A stretch of DNA of 64,000 nucleotides from Caproicibacter sp046707225 (GTDB taxonomy: Bacteria > Bacillota > Clostridia > Oscillospirales > Acutalibacteraceae): the NCBI RefSeq assembly GCF_046707225.1, contig NZ_JBJKOP010000051.1, positions 1-64,000 of the forward strand. Direction: 5' to 3'. The translations under genes and the position numbers were made by a program. The notes beneath the pieces are model-generated. The model worked only from the letters and a program-made list of their open reading frames with translations. It made no database searches and was not told the DNA's origin. Of the stretch, positions 16,876 through 24,553 are shown in pieces (position 1 is the first letter of the stretch; each line of letters starts with the position of its first letter).

Positions 16876-16911
16876 AAATACCGCAAAGGTGCGAGTGCCT
16901 TTGCGGTATTT
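16876..16911 (+). promoter_or_regulatory. Hairpin between nifK and nifE (attenuator or mRNA 3'-end stabiliser)
   Basis: A perfect 14-bp stem (AAATACCGCAAAGG with CCTTTGCGGTATTT) surrounds an 8-base loop 23 bases after the nifK stop. A weak T-rich tail CTGTATTTTT follows, running directly into the nifE ribosome site. It may partly terminate or protect nifHDK mRNA so that structural proteins exceed assembly proteins. Confidence 0.6.
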
Positions 16912-16933
16912 CTGTATTTTTGGAGGTGGTTGA

Positions 16934-18283
16934 TTGCAAACAACCGGAATTCTGGAGGAGCGCAAAAGCTCCATCCTGCTGAAAAACAGAAAGGGCAGCC
17001 GGGAGCCGATCACATGCGACCGTGCGAGCGTGGCCGGCGCGGTGAGCCAGCGCGCCTGCGTATACTGCGGCGCCCGCGTAGTGCTTAACCCAATCACGGA
17101 CGCATTCCATATTGTTCACGGGCCGATCGGCTGCGCGAGCTACACCTGGGATATCCGAGGCAGTCTGACCAGCGGTTCGACCCTGTTCCGCAACAGCTTT
17201 TCCACCGACCTTCGGGAAAAGGATATCGTGTTCGGCGGCGCCGAAAAGTTAAAGGCCGCCATTGATGAAATCATGGAAAAATACGCGCCAAAGCTCATTT
17301 TTGTCTATGCCACCTGCATTGTCGGCGTCATCGGGGACGACGTGGAAGCGGTCTGCCGTCAGGCGGAAAAGACCTATCACAACCGCGTCATCCCCGTAAA
17401 GGCGCCGGGGTTTTCCGGAACCAAGTCACAGGGCTACAAACTGGCATGCAACGCCCTCTTGCAGTTGCTTGCGCCTCATGAAAACCAGCCGAAGCAAAAC
17501 GGAATCAATATTCTTGGGGATTTCAATCTGGCGGGCGAGATTTGGATTATTCAAAATTATTTCAGGGAAATAGGCGTTCCGGTCATTTCCACCATGACGG
17601 GGGACGCAAGTTACGAAACGCTGATTCGCGCGCCTTCCGCCAGACTGAACATTGTGCAGTGTGCCGGGTCCTCTCTGTACCTTGCGCAAAGGATGGAGGA
17701 AAAGATGGGAATCCCGTATTTGAAAGTAAGCTTTTTCGGAATAGAGGACACCACGAACTCCCTGCTTCAGGTCGCGAACGCGCTGGGAGATGAAGAAACC
17801 ACAAGACGCGCGGAGACGTTCACCAAAGAGCAGAGCGCAAAAGTCAGAACCGCCATTGCGCCGTACGGTGAAAAGCTGCGCGGAAAACGCGCCGCTATCT
17901 ATGTGGGCGGCGGATTCAAAGCGATTTCGCTGATTCGTCAGTTCCGCGAGATGGGTGTTGAAACCGTGGTTGTCGGGACGCAGACCGGCAAGCCGGAGGA
18001 TTATGAAACCATTCAAAGTCTGGTAAATCCGGGCACGGTGATTCTGGACGACACGAACCCGACAGAGCTGGAAGCCTTCATCCGCAAAACGCACGCGGAC
18101 CTTCTGGTCGGCGGCGTAAAGGAACGGCCGCTCGCCTACAAGCTGGGAATCGCATTCTGCGACCATAACCATGAGCGCAAGCACGCGCTCGCGGGGTATG
18201 AGGGCGTTGTAAACTTTGCACAGGAAATCAATCTGTCCGTGAACAGTCCCGTGTGGCAGGCAGTTTCCTCCCGGACGATCTAA
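16934..18283 (+). CDS. nifE: FeMo-cofactor scaffold protein NifE
   Basis: A 449-residue NifD paralogue. NifE pairs with NifN to form the scaffold on which the NifB-co precursor is matured with molybdenum and homocitrate. Conserved blocks are QRACVYCGARVVLNPI, HGPIGCASYTWDIRG, DIVFGGAEKL and YATCIVGVIGDDV. The NIVQCAGSS segment keeps a cysteine at the place of the FeMo-co ligand of NifD, while the histidine of RQMHS is absent. TTG at 16934 is used as start, seven bases after GGAGG. It is followed 28 bases later by nifNB, its partner. The shorter length than NifD and the C-terminal ALAGYEGVVNFAQEIN support NifE rather than a second NifD. Confidence 0.95.
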   Translation: MQTTGILEERKSSILLKNRKGSREPITCDRASVAGAVSQRACVYCGARVVLNPITDAFHIVHGPIGCASYTWDIRGSLTSGSTLFRNSFSTDLREKDIVFGGAEKLKAAIDEIMEKYAPKLIFVYATCIVGVIGDDVEAVCRQAEKTYHNRVIPVKAPGFSGTKSQGYKLACNALLQLLAPHENQPKQNGINILGDFNLAGEIWIIQNYFREIGVPVISTMTGDASYETLIRAPSARLNIVQCAGSSLYLAQRMEEKMGIPYLKVSFFGIEDTTNSLLQVANALGDEETTRRAETFTKEQSAKVRTAIAPYGEKLRGKRAAIYVGGGFKAISLIRQFREMGVETVVVGTQTGKPEDYETIQSLVNPGTVILDDTNPTELEAFIRKTHADLLVGGVKERPLAYKLGIAFCDHNHERKHALAGYEGVVNFAQEINLSVNSPVWQAVSSRTI

Positions 18284-18311
18284 TCATGGAAAACAGAAAG
18301 GAGTTGCGCTT

Positions 18312-20663
18312 ATGGGGGCAAATCTGGTTCAGCTCAACGTAAACCCCTGCAAAATGTGCATGCCGATGGGCTCCCTCACCGCTTTTTTCGGCATTCGCGG
18401 CTGCATGACCATCCTGCACGGGTCGCAGGGATGCAGCACTTATATCCGCCGCCACATGGCGACGCATTACAATGAGCCGGTGGATATCGCCTCTTCTTCG
18501 CTGACCGAGCAGGGGACCGTATTCGGCGGGGCGGACAATCTGATTCGCGGGCTTGAAAATCTGATTCAGCTTTACCATCCGGAGGTCATCGGCATTGCGA
18601 CCTCCTGTCTTGCGGAGACAATCGGCGAAGATGTACCCGCCATTGTTGAAACCTTTCGGCAGAAACACCCTGAGCTTGACGCAGCGCTGATCACGGTCCC
18701 GTCCGCCGGTTACTCCGGGACCCAGTACGAGGGCTTTTTCAGAACTCTGCGGGCCGTTGTCTCCCAAGTCGAGATGGACACTCGCCCGAACGGGAAAGTG
18801 AATATCATTACGGGAATGATCTCTCCGGCGGATACGCGCTGGCTGAAATCGCTTTTGAAAGAGATGGGCGCCGAGGCGATTCTTCTTCCCGACCTTTCTG
18901 AAAATCTTGACGGCGGTCACGGCGATTTCTACAACCGCCTTCCGATGGGCGGCACGCCGATTTCGGAAATTGGGCAAATGGGCGGCGCAAGGATCACTCT
19001 GGAGCTCTCGGCGTTTCAGAATGAGGACACTTCTCCGGCTCGGGTCCTGAATGAAAAATACGGAGTCCCGTTTCTCCGCCTTCCCCTGCCCTGCGGGCTT
19101 GCCGCCACGGATGCGCTCATCCTTGAACTGAAAAAGCTGGGCGGAACGGTTTCGGAAGAGCTGAGGAAAGAACGTGAACGATACCTTGACGCGATGATCG
19201 ACTCCCATAAATACAACGCGCTCGCCCGCCCCGTCATCTGCGGGGAACCGGATTTCGTCCGGTCGGTCGTCGGCCTCTGCTGTGAAAACGGGGCGGTGCC
19301 GGTCGTTGCGGCAACGGGCTCGGACTGCAAGGGCTGGGAGGAAAGCCTGCGTCCGCAAATTGAAAAGGCCGCCTCCGTTCAGCTTGTGAAACGGTTCTCC
19401 GTTTTAAACGACGCGGATTTCGATGAAATTGAACACGCCGCGAGGGAAAACGGCGCCAATCTGGTCATCGGCAGCTCCGACGCGCGTCGGGCCGCCGCCA
19501 ACCTGGGGCTTGACCTGGTGCGCCACAGTTTCCCGGTTCACGACCACATCGGCGGGCAGCGCCTGCGGATGCTGGGGTACGAAGGGTCGCTTCAGCTGCT
19601 GGACCGCATGACAAACACGCTGCTGTCCAAACGGAACTCACGTTTTCGCGGCGAACAGTATGAAAAATATTATCGGGGTATGAAAAAAACTTCGGCTCCC
19701 GATGAAACAGCCGCCGTCACGCCTCCCAATGAAACCGCCGAAAGTCTGGCTCTTCGAACGGCAAAACACCCATGCTTTACCTGCGCCGAGGGGAAATACG
19801 CCAGAATGCACCTTCCCGTCGCGCCGGAATGCAATATTCAGTGCAGCTACTGCGTGAGAAAATTCGACTGCCCCAACGAGAGCCGGCCCGGCGTCACATC
19901 GGGCATTCTGACTCCGGAGGAAGCACTGGAAAAATACAGGTGTGTCAAGGGAAAAATTCCGAATCTGACCGTGGCCGGCATCGCAGGGCCGGGAGACGCG
20001 CTCGCGAACTTTCCCGAAACATCGGAAACGCTTCGCCTGATCCGCGCGTATGACCCGAACGTCACCTTTTGCCTGTCGACAAACGGCCTGATGCTTCCGA
20101 TTTACGCGCAGGAACTGGTTCGGCTCGGCGTGACGCATGTGACCGTCACCCTGAACACCGTAAGCCCTGAGACCGGGGCAAAGATTTACTCCCATATCGA
20201 TTTTATGGGAAAGCGGTATTACGGCGAGGAGGGGGCTTCCATCCTTCTCGCGAACCAACTTTCCGGGCTGAAGCTTCTCTGCTCGCTTGGAGTCGTCTGC
20301 AAGGTAAACATCGTTCTGCTCAGCGGCATCAACGAAGACGAAATTGCAGAAGTCGTACGAACGGTAAAACAGCTTGGCGTCAAGCTGACCAACATCATGC
20401 AGCTTGTTCCGGTCAAAGGCAGCGCGTTTGAGCATCTTCCTCTCGTCCCAAACCGAAAGCTGACGGACCTCCGGCGGGAATGCGGAAAAATTCTGCCCCA
20501 AATGCTTCATTGCCGGCACTGCCGCGCCGACGCAATCGGGACGCTCGACAACGACCGTTCCATTGAATTCCGGGAAAAGCCGCAGCAAAAGTCAGGCGCT
20601 CCGCTCCAGCTTACCGCGGCGGCACGGGACAGCGCTCCGGAACCCATATGGAAGGAATCCTAA
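18312..20663 (+). CDS. nifN-B: NifN-NifB fusion protein for FeMo-cofactor biosynthesis
   Basis: A 783-residue fusion. Residues 1 to about 455 are NifN (NPCKMCMPMGSL, HGSQGCSTYIRRH, TEQGTVFGG, TSCLAETIGEDV). A linker of about 30 residues rich in Thr, Pro and Glu follows. From about 486 (HPCFTCAEGKYARMH) comes the NifB radical-SAM domain with CNIQCSYC, placing the [4Fe-4S]-SAM cysteines at 507, 511 and 514. The later CRHCRADAIG matches the NifB CRxCRADA motif. NifB builds the 8Fe-9S-carbide NifB-co, and fusing it to NifN would hand it straight to the NifEN scaffold. The same fusion is known in C. pasteurianum. No C-terminal NifX/NafY domain is present. Ribosome site AAAGGAG precedes the ATG. 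Confidence 0.96.
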   Translation: MGANLVQLNVNPCKMCMPMGSLTAFFGIRGCMTILHGSQGCSTYIRRHMATHYNEPVDIASSSLTEQGTVFGGADNLIRGLENLIQLYHPEVIGIATSCLAETIGEDVPAIVETFRQKHPELDAALITVPSAGYSGTQYEGFFRTLRAVVSQVEMDTRPNGKVNIITGMISPADTRWLKSLLKEMGAEAILLPDLSENLDGGHGDFYNRLPMGGTPISEIGQMGGARITLELSAFQNEDTSPARVLNEKYGVPFLRLPLPCGLAATDALILELKKLGGTVSEELRKERERYLDAMIDSHKYNALARPVICGEPDFVRSVVGLCCENGAVPVVAATGSDCKGWEESLRPQIEKAASVQLVKRFSVLNDADFDEIEHAARENGANLVIGSSDARRAAANLGLDLVRHSFPVHDHIGGQRLRMLGYEGSLQLLDRMTNTLLSKRNSRFRGEQYEKYYRGMKKTSAPDETAAVTPPNETAESLALRTAKHPCFTCAEGKYARMHLPVAPECNIQCSYCVRKFDCPNESRPGVTSGILTPEEALEKYRCVKGKIPNLTVAGIAGPGDALANFPETSETLRLIRAYDPNVTFCLSTNGLMLPIYAQELVRLGVTHVTVTLNTVSPETGAKIYSHIDFMGKRYYGEEGASILLANQLSGLKLLCSLGVVCKVNIVLLSGINEDEIAEVVRTVKQLGVKLTNIMQLVPVKGSAFEHLPLVPNRKLTDLRRECGKILPQMLHCRHCRADAIGTLDNDRSIEFREKPQQKSGAPLQLTAAARDSAPEPIWKES

Positions 20664-20800
20664 AAACCGTGGAAGACTGCGGCGGCTTTCCGGAGCAAAA
20701 GCCGAGCTGGCACGGCATCAGGACGTTCACGACTTACGACAAGATGGAACACGCGGTCAAAAACGCGGCAAAACAGATGACGGGAGGGATTGAAACATGA
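20648..20800 (+). CDS. Unrecognised 50-residue ORF between nifN-B and the ferredoxin
   Basis: A 50-codon ORF in another frame that overlaps the end of nifN-B by 16 bases. It ends in ATGA shared with the ferredoxin start. It begins MEGILKTVEDCGGFPEQKPS and continues WHGIRTFTTYDKMEHAVKN, a soluble sequence with one cysteine. I do not recognise the family. Translational coupling at both ends and full use of the gap, which would otherwise be a 133-base untranslated stretch in a compact operon, support a real gene. No good ribosome site precedes its ATG, so it would depend on ribosomes ending nifN-B. A small partner of NifB/NifEN or of the ferredoxin is conceivable but unproven. Confidence 0.55.
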   Translation: MEGILKTVEDCGGFPEQKPSWHGIRTFTTYDKMEHAVKNAAKQMTGGIET

Positions 20801-21105
20801 ATCAGCCGAAGCATCATATTTTCGTCTGCACCAGCAGCCGGATCAACGGAACGCAGAAGGGCTTCTGCTGCACAAAGGACTCCGCCGCCGTCGCCCGGCG
20901 GTTTCAGGAGGAAATTGAGGAGCGCGAACTGGAGGGCGAAGTGACGGTGACAAACACAGGCTGCTTCGGGCTCTGTGAGAAAGGCCCGGTCGTCGTGGTG
21001 TATCCGGAGGGCGTTTGGTACGGCAACGTAACCCCGGACGACGTCGAGACCATTATGGAACAGCACATCGAGGGGGATGAACCCGTCCAGTCGCTGATGA
21101 TTTGA
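20797..21105 (+). CDS. Thioredoxin-fold [2Fe-2S] ferredoxin of the C. pasteurianum type
   Basis: A 102-residue protein of the same length as the C. pasteurianum [2Fe-2S] ferredoxin and closely similar along its length (PKHHIFVCTS, GFC, NTGCFG, VVVYPEGVWYGNVT). The four cluster ligands known for that protein are present as Cys11, Cys24, Cys56 and Cys60. The additional non-ligand Cys14 of the C. pasteurianum protein is Ser here, and an extra Cys25 follows the second ligand. The C. pasteurianum protein is reported to interact with the nitrogenase MoFe protein, which fits its place inside the nif operon. GGGAGGG precedes the ATG, and the start overlaps the stop of the small ORF. Confidence 0.93.
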   Translation: MNQPKHHIFVCTSSRINGTQKGFCCTKDSAAVARRFQEEIEERELEGEVTVTNTGCFGLCEKGPVVVVYPEGVWYGNVTPDDVETIMEQHIEGDEPVQSLMI

Positions 21106-21145
21106 CGTGACGTTTCCCCCGTTTCGGAACAGGAGGGATTTGGGA

Positions 21146-22144
21146 ATGATTCGAGTAACGGACAAAACCTTGAGCTGTCTGGATCAATATCAGGCGTCAC
21201 CAGAGCAGCTCGGCGAGCTTTGTGAGCTTTTATTGGAATTGGGAACGGATTTTATCGAACTTTCAGAAAATGCATACCGAAAAATCGGGGTGCTGCCGCG
21301 CGGCGGAAAATACATTCTCAAATTAGACGACCTGTCGGAGGTTCCCAGAATTCCGGAAATCGGGTTCTACGTGTGCCGGATGAACGGCGGCGTCGTCAGA
21401 CCGGATGTGATCCGCGAGGTGCATATTAACGGAATCAGCGAAATCTCTTTTCTCCGGCAGTGCCGTGTTCTGCCCTATGTGCGCGTAACCGGTCTGGACG
21501 ATTTAATGTGCCACAACGTAGGCATGGCGTACCGGCAGATTGTAAAAAACCTTTCCGGAAAAATCGAATTCTGCCCGGAAAACGGCTATGCCTGTGCGAC
21601 GGCCGCTGCGGTGGAATGGATTCTGTTCGGGGAACGGAACTTGGTCACCGGTTTTAACGGCATCGGCGGATTCGCCCCGACGGAGGAAGTTTTTCTTGCC
21701 CTTCGCCTGCTTGCCCGGTATAAGCCGACTCAGGATTATTCCGCGATGCCGCGCGTAAGCCGGCTGTTGGAAGAAATCACCGGAATTCCGATTCCAAGGC
21801 ACAAGCCGGTAATCGGCGAAGAAATTTTTTATGTGGAAGCCGGGATTCATGCGGACGGAGTCGCGAAAAACCCAAGAATTTACGAGCCCTACAAACCGGA
21901 GCTGGTCGGCGCGGAACGAAGGCTTGTCATCGGCAAGCATTCGGGCAAAGCCTCCGTCGCGCTGAAAATGCGGGAAATGGGACTCGCGGCTTATTCGGAT
22001 GAGGTTTCTCAAATTGTGCAGTTGGTTCGCCGGGTCAGCGTCGCCAAACGGAGAAGCCTGACGGACGGTGAATTTCTTGAACTGATAAAAACGAATACCC
22101 GGGAAGGGGGTGACCGCGGTGAAACCAAAAAAGAAGCTGGTTGA
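21146..22144 (+). CDS. nifV-omega: Homocitrate synthase omega subunit
   Basis: A 332-residue protein corresponding to the part of homocitrate synthase carried by the omega subunit in C. pasteurianum. It starts MIRVTDKTLSCL and contains a TIM-barrel-like region (EFCPENGYACATAAAVEWIL, GFNGIGGFAPTEEV) and a C-terminal part with EAGIHADGVAKNP and IGKHSGKASV, typical of the post-barrel segment of isopropylmalate/homocitrate synthases. It works with the alpha subunit to condense acetyl-CoA and 2-oxoglutarate to homocitrate, the organic ligand of FeMo-cofactor. The ATG at 21146 follows AGGAGG by nine bases and replaces an upstream GTG at 21107. It overlaps the alpha-subunit gene. Confidence 0.92.
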   Translation: MIRVTDKTLSCLDQYQASPEQLGELCELLLELGTDFIELSENAYRKIGVLPRGGKYILKLDDLSEVPRIPEIGFYVCRMNGGVVRPDVIREVHINGISEISFLRQCRVLPYVRVTGLDDLMCHNVGMAYRQIVKNLSGKIEFCPENGYACATAAAVEWILFGERNLVTGFNGIGGFAPTEEVFLALRLLARYKPTQDYSAMPRVSRLLEEITGIPIPRHKPVIGEEIFYVEAGIHADGVAKNPRIYEPYKPELVGAERRLVIGKHSGKASVALKMREMGLAAYSDEVSQIVQLVRRVSVAKRRSLTDGEFLELIKTNTREGGDRGETKKEAG

Positions 22145-22952
22145 CACCACCCTGCGCGACGGTGAGCAGAGCCCCGGCTTAGCCATGACAATGGAGCAGA
22201 AAGTCAGAATCGCGGCCATGCTCGACGACGCCGGAATCGACCAGATTGAAGCGGGGATCCCCGCGATGGGGCCCTATGAGCAGGATACCTTACGGGAGAT
22301 CATCCATAGAAAGCGCAATTCCAGAATTTCCGTGTGGAGCCGCATGAATGCCGAAGAAATCAAAACCGCATCGTCGTGCGGACCGGATATCATCCATATC
22401 GGCGTGCCCGTTTCCTATGTTCAGATCTATTCCAAGCTGCGGCGCAACAAAAGCTGGCTTCTAAAAACGATGCTCTCCTGCGTTGAGCTCGCCCTTTCCG
22501 GGGGCGCCGAGGTGACGGTCGGCTTTGAGGACGCGTCCCGGGCGGACCCGACCTTCCTGATTACGCTGTCAAACGAGCTGCGGCAAAAAGGAATCAAGCG
22601 CGTTCGCTTCGCCGATACGGTCGGGGTACTGAGCCCCTCCCGTGCGTTTCAGGCTGTTGGGGAGCTGATTCAGTATACCGGTATGGAGGTTGAGATCCAC
22701 GCTCACAACGATTTGGGCATGTCCGTTGCAAACTCCCTTGCCGCCGCAAAAGCGGGGGCTCTTTATATTGACACAACTATTTTCGGCATCGGCGAACGGG
22801 CCGGGAACTGCAACATGTCGCAGTTTGTCCGCGTCTGCGAACCTGCTTTTTCCATTCGGACCAACCGCGGCGAGGTGAGGGAGGTAGAGCGAAAAGCCAG
22901 CGAACTTCTGCTGAAAAAACAAAGGAGCGGTTCTTATGAAATGTGGAATTAG
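22119..22952 (+). CDS. nifV-alpha: Homocitrate synthase alpha subunit
   Basis: A 277-residue catalytic-barrel subunit. It has the DTTLRDGEQSPG signature (with the metal-binding Asp and catalytic Arg), IHIGVPVS, GFEDASRADP, RFADTVG and the metal-binding VEIHAHNDLGMS. It ends before the C-terminal regulatory/LeuA-linker domain found in single-chain NifV, which explains the separate omega subunit. GTG at 22119 is preferred: the G-rich GGGAAGGGGG sits about eight bases upstream, while GTG at 22110 lies inside it. The gene overlaps omega by 26 bases and modA by 17, indicating tight coupling. Confidence 0.92.
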   Translation: MKPKKKLVDTTLRDGEQSPGLAMTMEQKVRIAAMLDDAGIDQIEAGIPAMGPYEQDTLREIIHRKRNSRISVWSRMNAEEIKTASSCGPDIIHIGVPVSYVQIYSKLRRNKSWLLKTMLSCVELALSGGAEVTVGFEDASRADPTFLITLSNELRQKGIKRVRFADTVGVLSPSRAFQAVGELIQYTGMEVEIHAHNDLGMSVANSLAAAKAGALYIDTTIFGIGERAGNCNMSQFVRVCEPAFSIRTNRGEVREVERKASELLLKKQRSGSYEMWN

Positions 22953-23772
22953 AAAATCACTGTTCGTTTTCGGCATAGCGACCCTGTTTGTTTTCAGCGG
23001 ATGCAGCGGGAAAACGGTTTCTTCCGCGCAGCCTGCTGTTTCTTCAGAGGCTTTGTCCCCCTCTTCCCAGGCATCCCGCACGGAACTGGTAATCTCAGCC
23101 GCGGCAAGCCTTACGGACGTTATGAATGAACTCAAAAAGGTATACGAAAGCGAAAATGGAAGCGTAACCATCACGCCGACTTACGCCTCCTCCGGCACGC
23201 TTCAGACCCAGATTGAAGAAGGCGCGCCGTCCGACATCTTTTTCTCCGCCGCGCAAAAGCAGATGAAAGCGCTGGAGAGCAAGGGGCTGATCCAGTCGGA
23301 TACTAAAAAAGACCTTCTGCTCAATAAGATTGTACTGATCGTGCCAAAAGGAAAAGCCAACGGCATCTCCGCTTTTACGGACGCGGCAACGGACCGGGTC
23401 GGCAAAATTGCGCTCGGCGAACCGAAATCCGTTCCCGCGGGCCAGTACGCGGAAAAAGTCTTTACCTCCCTGAAGATTCTGGATCAGGTCAAGAAAAAGG
23501 CGGTTTACGGCAGCGATGTCCGCCAGGTGCTTACCTGGGTGGAATCCGGAAGCGTTGACTGCGGCGTGGTTTACGCCACCGACGCGGCGACCTCCGACGA
23601 AGTCGATACCATCGCGGAGGCTCCGGAAGGCAGCACCGATCCGATCATCTATCCGGTTGCCGTACTGAAATCCAGCAAGAACACCGAGGCGGCAAAAGCT
23701 TTTATTGATTTTTTGTCCGGAGACACGGCAAAGACTGTTTTTGAAAAATACGGATTTACAAGGAACCAATAA
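22936..23772 (+). CDS. modA: Molybdate ABC transporter substrate-binding lipoprotein
   Basis: A 278-residue ModA. The N-terminus is a lipoprotein signal peptide (FVFGIATLFVFSGCSG) with the lipidated cysteine in SGC. A Ser-rich linker follows, then the periplasmic-binding fold starting ELVISAAASLTDVMNEL. The SAAASL, SGTLQTQIEEGAPSDIFFSA and VPAGQYA blocks supply the molybdate oxyanion-binding residues of the family. It delivers molybdate to ModBC for FeMo-cofactor, consistent with the nif operon. AAAGGAG lies upstream and the ATG overlaps nifV-alpha. Confidence 0.95.
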   Translation: MKCGIRKSLFVFGIATLFVFSGCSGKTVSSAQPAVSSEALSPSSQASRTELVISAAASLTDVMNELKKVYESENGSVTITPTYASSGTLQTQIEEGAPSDIFFSAAQKQMKALESKGLIQSDTKKDLLLNKIVLIVPKGKANGISAFTDAATDRVGKIALGEPKSVPAGQYAEKVFTSLKILDQVKKKAVYGSDVRQVLTWVESGSVDCGVVYATDAATSDEVDTIAEAPEGSTDPIIYPVAVLKSSKNTEAAKAFIDFLSGDTAKTVFEKYGFTRNQ

Positions 23773-23800
23773 CAAAAGGCCTCAAAAAGGAGAGACGCCT

Positions 23801-24553
23801 ATGGACTGGTCACCGTTTTTCATCTCTCTTAAAACAGCGTTTTTGGCGACGGCCATCACGTTTTTTCTGGGTCTGTTTGCCGCATGGGGACTTCTCAGAA
23901 TCAAGCGGTTTCACGGATTAATCGACGGGCTGTTCACGCTGCCGATGGTTTTGCCGCCCACCGTGGCGGGATTTTTCCTGATTTTGATTCTCGGCCAAAA
24001 CGGGCCCGTCGGCCGCGCGCTGTCTTCCTTCGGCATCAGCATTCTGTTCTCCTGGCCCGCCACTGTTTTGTCGGCTACGGTTGTTTCCTTTCCGCTGATG
24101 TACCGAACGGCTCTTGGGGCCATGGAGCAGGTGGATCAGAATCTGGTTTACGCGGCGAGGACGCTCGGCATGCCCGAAATCGGCATCTTTTTCCGGGTCA
24201 TCGTGCCGATCGCCCGGCCCGGAATTTTAGCGGGCGGAGTGCTGGCATTTGCCAGAGCGCTCGGCGAATTCGGCGCCACCATGATGATCGCCGGCAATAT
24301 TCCAGGCAGGACCCAAACGCTTTCCACCGCCATCTACACGGCGGTGCAGAGCGGAGACCGTACCACGGCCTACCGATGGTCCGCCGTTGTCGTAGCCCTG
24401 TCCTTTACCATGATGATTCTTCTGAATCTGCATCCGAAAACCAGACGCACAAAAAAGCCGCAAAAGACAAGGGGGACTGTGCATGCTGGAAGCAGCCATC
24501 GAAAAGTCGTTCGGCGAGTTTCACCTGAGTGTGCGGTTCCAGGCAAAAAATGA
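23801..24553 (+). CDS. modB: Molybdate ABC transporter permease
   Basis: A 250-residue permease with about five transmembrane helices and the EAA-type cytoplasmic loop (AARTLGMPEIGIFFRVIVPIA, then ARALGEFGATMM). The ATG at 23801 follows AAAGGAGAG and gives the usual short N-terminus before the first helix. An upstream in-frame start at 23705 would overlap modA and is rejected. The last 35 residues or so (after LLNLHPK) are basic, lie past the last helix and are encoded within a 71-base overlap with modC, longer than usual. This may be a degenerate tail. Confidence 0.93.
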   Translation: MDWSPFFISLKTAFLATAITFFLGLFAAWGLLRIKRFHGLIDGLFTLPMVLPPTVAGFFLILILGQNGPVGRALSSFGISILFSWPATVLSATVVSFPLMYRTALGAMEQVDQNLVYAARTLGMPEIGIFFRVIVPIARPGILAGGVLAFARALGEFGATMMIAGNIPGRTQTLSTAIYTAVQSGDRTTAYRWSAVVVALSFTMMILLNLHPKTRRTKKPQKTRGTVHAGSSHRKVVRRVSPECAVPGKK

